Shown here: in pieces, positions 23,315 through 27,394 of the stretch
How the letters are laid out: the number at the start of each line of letters is the position of its first letter
How positions within the stretch are numbered: the stretch's first letter is position 1
NCBI GenBank assembly: GCA_902363835.1
Contig: CABJBM010000045.1
Location: 1 to 27,394, forward strand
Direction of reading: 5' to 3'
Origin: Lachnospiraceae bacterium
GTDB taxonomy: Bacteria > Bacillota > Clostridia > Lachnospirales > Lachnospiraceae
DNA: 27,394 bases
Position numbers and translations under genes: made by a program
The notes under the pieces: generated by a model
What the model was told of the DNA's origin: nothing
The model's database searches: none
Seen by the model: only the letters and a program-made list of their open reading frames with translations

Positions 23315-24016
23315 TTACAAAGGCAGAAGCTGGCCCGTCTTTTGGCCTTTCTTTTCCACATCAACTGTTTTCCAGGATACAAACAGCAGCAGACAGGCCA
23401 TCCAAATCGCCTTTTCTCCCAACCAGACAGACAGCCCTGCTCCCATAAGGGCTCCGGCGAAAAAGGCTGCCAGGATTCCTGTGTAATGATATGCCCTTAT
23501 CCGGCATTCTCTGTCCTTTCTGACAAAGCCTTCGTAATACATTTCCGCACAGGAACGCATATTTCCCGTACAAAATACCGGCGCATAGGCGGCGTGTCCC
23601 CCAAAGTTTCGAAATGTACAAAATTGAACTGCAGCGGCGAACGATACTGCCGTATTGGCGAATAGGTGAGGCAGGGTACTGGGGATAAAGCCGACCAAAA
23701 ATAATACGGCAATTTCCAGAAATAAAATACCAGATATCCAATTGGTATGTTTCTCATTATAAATTTTATAATAAAAATGTCTTGCAAGGAAAATGCCCAT
23801 CCAGAATGCTCCGATAGGCACACATGCTTGACCCATTCCTTTATAATCCTTTGAGAGAAACCGGATTGCAGCCAACACGAAATTCCCGGTCTGGCCGGTG
23901 GCAAATACATTACCTCTGCTAACATAAGAATACGCATCCATAATTCCACCCGTCGCTGCCAAAAGCATGTGAAATCCGATGTGGTCAGTATATTTTATTT
24001 TTGATTCATTTTCCAT
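23315..24016 (-). CDS. YoaK/DUF1275-family membrane protein
   Basis: The 233-residue protein has about six hydrophobic segments and the family pattern ATGGIMDAYSYVSRGNVFATGQTGN (about residues 20-44), then FWMGIFLARH, VQFCTFRNFGG and APVFCTGNMRSCAE. DUF1275 proteins are inner-membrane proteins of unknown transport role. I start at ATG 24016, preceded by AAGGAG ten bases upstream. The frame stays open to 24109, but the promoter at 24060-24088 would put the RNA start near 24053, ruling out that longer form. A 5-codon ORF, MSMKQ, begins at the RNA 5' end and may be chance. Confidence 0.87.
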   Translation of the reverse strand: MENESKIKYTDHIGFHMLLAATGGIMDAYSYVSRGNVFATGQTGNFVLAAIRFLSKDYKGMGQACVPIGAFWMGIFLARHFYYKIYNEKHTNWISGILFLEIAVLFLVGFIPSTLPHLFANTAVSFAAAVQFCTFRNFGGHAAYAPVFCTGNMRSCAEMYYEGFVRKDRECRIRAYHYTGILAAFFAGALMGAGLSVWLGEKAIWMACLLLFVSWKTVDVEKKGQKTGQLLPL

Positions 24017-24059
24017 ATGCCAATATCTCCTTACTGCTTCATGCTCATGGCCTCCTAAT

Positions 24060-24088
24060 ATTATAGTACATTCCTGCATCAAGTACAA
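24060..24088 (-). promoter_or_regulatory. Promoter of the yoaK-like gene
   Basis: Minus strand: TTGTAC (24088-24083), 17 bases, perfect TATAAT (24065-24060). It fixes the transcript start downstream of the longer frame and supports the ATG at 24016. Confidence 0.6.
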
Positions 24089-24155
24089 GAGCAGTTGTCT
24101 CCAATGCAATTAGCCATGGTATTTTCCTCTTGCTAATTTAATACTTACCCCAAGT

Positions 24156-24212
24156 TAAAAGCAGCAGCCCCTGCATTCCCTTAGAGAACGCATATGGAGC
24201 CGCTGCTTTTAA
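24156..24212. terminator. Terminator hairpin after the NitT/TauT operon
   Basis: AAAAGCAGC (24157-24165) pairs with GCTGCTTTT (24202-24210), enclosing a 36-base region with further partial pairing (CCCTGCATTCCC, GAACGCATATGG). It lies 24 bases after the last ATPase stop. The minus-strand tail is TTTTAACTT, so it is a moderate terminator. Confidence 0.65.
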
Positions 24213-24233
24213 TATATAATCGCTAAATAAAGC

Positions 24234-24983
24234 CTACCACCATTTAATTAATTCCGTCACCTTATTTCGTAATTCCACAAAGTCCTTAGAAGCAATATCC
24301 CTTGGCCTTGGCAGATCATTTTTTATCTCCGTTTTTATCGTTGTAGGCTTATTTGTAAGAACAAGAATCCTTTCCCCCAAATAAACTGCCTCTTCAATAT
24401 TGTGGGTAATGAAAATAACAGTTGTTCCGTTGCGTTTCCACAGGCTTAACAGCTCATCCTCCAGCTTAAACCGCAGTTCAATATCCAGCTGCCCATAGGG
24501 TTCGTCCATTAACAATAACTCCGGCTCAGTAGCAAATGCTCTGGCAATGACTACCCGCTGGAGCATACTTGCTGAAAGCTGATCAGGATAGTATTTACGG
24601 TATTTCGTCAGTCCTACCACCTCTAAATACTCCTCCACCTTTTGATCCGCCAACTCTTTTGAAGTATGTTTAATGTCCAGGCCAAACCGGATATTTTCTT
24701 CTACCGTCAGCCATGGCATTGTTGAATATTCCTGAAAAATATATGCAATGCTGTGTTTTTTTAAATCTACAGGCTCATTGTTAATTAAGATCTCCCCTTT
24801 TGTGGGCTGATAAAGCTTTGTAAGACTGTTTAAAAATGTTGTCTTGCCACATCCAGTAGGCCCTACGATACAAAGGAATTCTCCTTTTTTCACATCAAAG
24901 GATATGTCATCCAGAACAAGAAGCTGGTCGAACTGTTTTGTCAGATTCATTACCTTTACTTTTGTTTCTCTTTTATCTTCCAT
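24234..24983 (-). CDS. NitT/TauT-type ABC ATPase, signature motif altered
   Basis: The 249-residue ATPase has Walker A GPTGCGKT (41-48), Q-loop Gln84, Walker B LLMDEP (Asp160-Glu161) and switch His194 in FITHNIEEA. The signature is LSASM (136-140) where the family usually has LSGGM or LSGGQ; the two glycines that contact ATP across the dimer are changed to Ala-Ser. It starts at ATG 24983 after AGGAGG, 11 bases beyond the previous gene, and ends the operon. It probably pairs with the other ATPase of the operon rather than with itself. Confidence 0.92.
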   Translation of the reverse strand: MEDKRETKVKVMNLTKQFDQLLVLDDISFDVKKGEFLCIVGPTGCGKTTFLNSLTKLYQPTKGEILINNEPVDLKKHSIAYIFQEYSTMPWLTVEENIRFGLDIKHTSKELADQKVEEYLEVVGLTKYRKYYPDQLSASMLQRVVIARAFATEPELLLMDEPYGQLDIELRFKLEDELLSLWKRNGTTVIFITHNIEEAVYLGERILVLTNKPTTIKTEIKNDLPRPRDIASKDFVELRNKVTELIKWW

Positions 24984-24994
24984 AAACTCCTCCT

Positions 24995-25774
24995 TTACAG
25001 CGATTTGTCCATATTTTCAGTGATCTCCTGCCGTAAACGTAGGAATTCAGAATCAACATAACTTCTGGGATGAGGCAGATCAATCTTATATTCTTTCTTA
25101 ATGGCAGAAGGACAGTTGGTCATCAGTATAATCCGGTCTGCCAGGAATAACGCTTCCTCAATGTTATTGGTAACAAAGATTACCGTTCTCTTTTCTTTCT
25201 GCCAGATTCTCTGAAGCTCTTCCTCCATCATATATCTGGTCTGAGCATCTAAATGGCCGAAAGGTTCATCCATCAGCATAATATCAGGATTATTGCTGTA
25301 AGCTCTGGCAATTCCGACCCTCTGTCTCATTCCGCCTGATAACTGGGAGGGATAACTTTTTTCAAATCCTTTTAAACCTACCAGTTCAATATAATGATCT
25401 GCAATCTTTTTTGTCTCCTCTTTCTTAAATCCACGGACCTTCGGCCCAAATTCTACATTTCCCATGACTGTAAGCCATGGAAATAATGCTGTTTTCTGAT
25501 AAACTACTCCTCGTTTTGGAGCAGGGGCAGTCACTTTTTTTCCATGATCCAACACATCTCCGGAGGTGGCCGGCTCTAAACCTGCCAAAATGTTAAGCAA
25601 AGTGGTTTTTCCGCACTGTCCCGGTCCAAACAGCACCAAAAATTCATTTTCCTTAACAGAAAAATCAATGTCCTTTAATACCAGGTTCTTGCCTGTGCCG
25701 TCAAAGCTGTCAAACTCCTTGGATACGTGGCTGCACTGAAGCACTCCTGTTAAAGACCCTGCTGCTGATTCCAT
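24995..25774 (-). CDS. NitT/TauT-type ABC ATPase, switch His replaced by Asn
   Basis: The 259-residue ATPase resembles SsuB/TauB. Walker A is GPGQCGKT (50-57), an unusual but consensus-fitting form; Q-loop Gln93; signature LSGGM (145-149); Walker B LMDEP (Asp169-Glu170). The switch (H-loop) residue is Asn203 in FVTNNIEEA, where nearly all family members have His. The codon reads AAT directly in the sequence. I start at ATG 25774, eight bases after GGGAGG; the ATG at 25780 is too close to it. It overlaps the upstream permease gene by 25 bases. Confidence 0.92.
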   Translation of the reverse strand: MESAAGSLTGVLQCSHVSKEFDSFDGTGKNLVLKDIDFSVKENEFLVLFGPGQCGKTTLLNILAGLEPATSGDVLDHGKKVTAPAPKRGVVYQKTALFPWLTVMGNVEFGPKVRGFKKEETKKIADHYIELVGLKGFEKSYPSQLSGGMRQRVGIARAYSNNPDIMLMDEPFGHLDAQTRYMMEEELQRIWQKEKRTVIFVTNNIEEALFLADRIILMTNCPSAIKKEYKIDLPHPRSYVDSEFLRLRQEITENMDKSL

Positions 25775-26538
25775 ATGCATAACCTCCCTTCCAGCTTTGC
25801 CATGGCTGTAGCCAGAATGTATCCAACAAGGCCGATTGCCAGCATTCCAACCATAATCTGAACGGTATTTCCATTGGTCATTCCCATAACGATTAACCAG
25901 CCCACACCTTCATCGGACCGCACCATTTCAGCTCCTACCACAGCAGACCAGCCTGCTGTAATCGCAATCTGAAGCCCTGCAAAAATATATGGAACCGAGG
26001 AAGGAAGAACAACACGAAAGAACACCTGACGTTCTGATGCGCCTAACATTCTGGCAGCTCCCAGTAAAACAGAATCTACATTTTTCGTACCATCGTATGT
26101 ATTCACTGTAATAAAACAAAAGCACCCCAGAAAAATAATAAAGAATTTACTCTGATCTCCAAGTCCAAACCACAGAATTGACATGGGAATCCAGGCAAGA
26201 GGCGGTATGGGACGAATAAATTCAAATATTGGCTTTACAATTGCTTCCACTGTTCTGGAATACCCCATTGAAACTCCTAAAGTAATTCCGGTGAGAGTTG
26301 CGAAAAAGAAGGCAACACCCACTCTGTACAGGCTGACACCAATATGCACCATCATCGTGTGTCTGCCAATGGGGACAGTAAAGCTTTCGAAGAATTTAAT
26401 GATGATCTCTGAGGCAGGAGGAAGAAACATCCTGGCATTTGTAAATCTGGCCACCAGTTCCCATAAAAGCAGCAGAGATCCAAAGGCGATTACAGTCATA
26501 AAAACTGCAATGTTTTTTTTAAACAATCTGGCTGCCAT
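25750..26538 (-). CDS. NitT/TauT-type ABC permease (second)
   Basis: The 262-residue permease has an N-terminal anchor helix and about five further helices of the SsuC/TauC/NrtB type. Family marks are FIRPIPPLAWIPMSILWFGLGDQSKFFIIFLGCF (mid-protein), VDSVLLGAARMLGASERQVFFRVVLPSSVPYIFAGL (the coupling EAA region) and AGWSAVVGAEMV. It starts 2 bases after the first permease gene with GGGAGG upstream. It probably forms a heterodimer with that permease, as the two are clearly different in sequence. Confidence 0.93.
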   Translation of the reverse strand: MAARLFKKNIAVFMTVIAFGSLLLLWELVARFTNARMFLPPASEIIIKFFESFTVPIGRHTMMVHIGVSLYRVGVAFFFATLTGITLGVSMGYSRTVEAIVKPIFEFIRPIPPLAWIPMSILWFGLGDQSKFFIIFLGCFCFITVNTYDGTKNVDSVLLGAARMLGASERQVFFRVVLPSSVPYIFAGLQIAITAGWSAVVGAEMVRSDEGVGWLIVMGMTNGNTVQIMVGMLAIGLVGYILATAMAKLEGRLCIWNQQQGL

Positions 26539-26540
26539 GG

Positions 26541-27326
26541 TTATTTTCCTCCCTTTACAAACTTATTCTGTAATTTTTCCAGTATATAGGATAACAAAAA
26601 ACCAATCACTCCTATTGTGATCATTCCCACTAAAATTACATCTGGCCGTCCAAGCATTCTCGCTACCTGAATCATATAACCCAGACCTCTTGTTGCTGCC
26701 AAAAGCTCTGCAGCCACCAGTGCAACCCAGGAGGACCCCAGTGCAAGTCTTAATCCTGTAAAAATCATTGGAAGTGCAGTAGGAATAGCCACTTTAAATA
26801 ACATCTGCTTATTGGAAGCACCAAAGGTACTTGCAACCCATAAGTGAACCCGGCTGGTTCTCTTGATCCCTGCATAGGCGTTGATGGTAGCACTGATAAA
26901 AGCTGCAAAAAATATAATTCCAACCTTTGACCAGTAACCAATTCCCAGCCACAGAATCATCAGGGGAATCCAGGCAAGCGCTGGAATGGGCCGTATTACA
27001 TCAAACAATGGCTTGGCAAACAGCTCAAATCTCCTGCTCCATGCCATGGCAATCCCTAAAGGCACCCCAATGACTACTCCAACGGTATAACCTCCCAGTG
27101 CAATTTTCATACTGGCTCCTATATGCTGGAGAAGGGTCGCTCCATCTGGATTGACCCCTCCTGTTAGTTTATATAGAAATGTATTCAGTACCTTTGCCGG
27201 ACTGGGAAGCATCATGGGAGAGATCAGGTGCAAAATATCGGTTACCAGCTCCCAGATAAAGAGCACAGTAAGAACAGAGCATACTGACATCAGCCAGTAT
27301 TTATATTTTGCTTTCTCCTTCTTCAT
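26541..27326 (-). CDS. NitT/TauT-type ABC permease (first)
   Basis: The 261-residue permease is the first complete gene of the operon. Marks are the VIRPIPALAWIPLMILWLGIGYWSKVGIIFFAAF block, HLWVASTFGASNKQMLFKVAIPTALPMIFTGLRLALGSSWVALVAAELL, and TRGLGYMIQVARML, all as in SsuC/TauC-like permeases. I prefer ATG 27326, because AAGGAGG lies seven bases before it and only one base before the ATG at 27332. The substrate-binding protein usually encoded with such permeases is not in the window and could lie upstream on this strand. Confidence 0.93.
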   Translation of the reverse strand: MKKEKAKYKYWLMSVCSVLTVLFIWELVTDILHLISPMMLPSPAKVLNTFLYKLTGGVNPDGATLLQHIGASMKIALGGYTVGVVIGVPLGIAMAWSRRFELFAKPLFDVIRPIPALAWIPLMILWLGIGYWSKVGIIFFAAFISATINAYAGIKRTSRVHLWVASTFGASNKQMLFKVAIPTALPMIFTGLRLALGSSWVALVAAELLAATRGLGYMIQVARMLGRPDVILVGMITIGVIGFLLSYILEKLQNKFVKGGK

Positions 27327-27394
27327 TTCCATTCCTCCTTGTATAATAATGATATAGCCAATAAGGCTTATATCTTACTAATATCTTTTTATTC
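27327..27394 (-). other. Leader before the NitT/TauT permease gene
   Basis: Minus-strand reading shows TATAAGCC, TTATT, GGCTATA, a small hairpin, about 14 bases before the AAGGAGG ribosome site. No promoter with both boxes is clear in this fragment. It may be an intergenic hairpin between an upstream binding-protein gene and the permeases. Confidence 0.35.

Noticed and set aside
23200..23448. An 82-codon plus-strand frame
   Set aside because: More than half mirrors yoaK on the other strand and there is no ribosome site; the remaining part resembles no known protein.
1..27394. tRNA, rRNA, CRISPR array, insertion sequence with terminal repeats
   Set aside because: No cloverleaf, rRNA signature, spaced direct-repeat array or transposase was found; the only mobile element seen is the intron fragment.

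Overview
The window looks like a chromosomal segment of a low-to-moderate GC Firmicute, most likely a Lachnospiraceae/Clostridium cluster XIVa member (the Lacrimispora, Enterocloster and Hungatella neighbourhood). This rests on the gene order rng - rplU - prp - rpmA - obgE - yhbY - nadD - yqeK - rsfS, the Prp-cleavable N-terminal extension on ribosomal protein L27, strong AGGAGG ribosome sites and the protein family types. The genus is an inference; no rRNA is present to fix it.

Region 1 (1-11.7 kb, minus strand) is a housekeeping block. Read in transcription order it contains a cobalamin-type radical SAM protein and its DUF2344 partner, RNase G, the TrkA/TrkH potassium uptake pair, a terminator, then L21 - Prp - L27 with their own strong promoter, another terminator, then ObgE, YhbY, NadD, YqeK and RsfS. 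The last four serve ribosome assembly, NAD synthesis, Ap4A turnover and ribosome silencing. Most junctions overlap by a few bases. The rsfS terminator is followed 13 bases later by the 5' end of a group II intron that runs off the window edge, a placement typical of class C introns.

Region 2 (11.7-20.75 kb) is a nutrient-sensing and uptake module. A YesM-like histidine kinase and YesN-like AraC-type response regulator (plus strand) converge on a five-gene minus-strand operon: UgpC-like ATPase, two permeases, a cytoplasmic type I phosphodiesterase/nucleotide pyrophosphatase-family enzyme and a lipoprotein binding protein. Two 18-bp direct repeats 21 bp apart sit directly upstream of a poor -35 element in front of the ATPase gene and are good candidate sites for the response regulator. 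The enzyme suggests that the imported compound may be a phosphodiester or similar phosphorylated molecule, but the substrate is not shown by sequence.

Region 3 (20.75-24.1 kb) holds a PadR repressor gene with a clear operator, co-transcribed with a SEDS (FtsW/RodA)-like membrane protein that carries an N-terminal PadR-associated helical domain and has Asn where SEDS glycosyltransferases have the catalytic Asp. It also holds an unlisted 41-residue membrane peptide gene and a YoaK/DUF1275 membrane protein.

Region 4 (24.1-27.4 kb, minus strand) is a NitT/TauT-type ABC importer with two different permeases and two different ATPases. The substitutions in the two ATPases fall in the same composite nucleotide site, predicting one degenerate and one consensus site. 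The binding protein is not in the window and may lie upstream. No tRNA, rRNA or CRISPR was seen.
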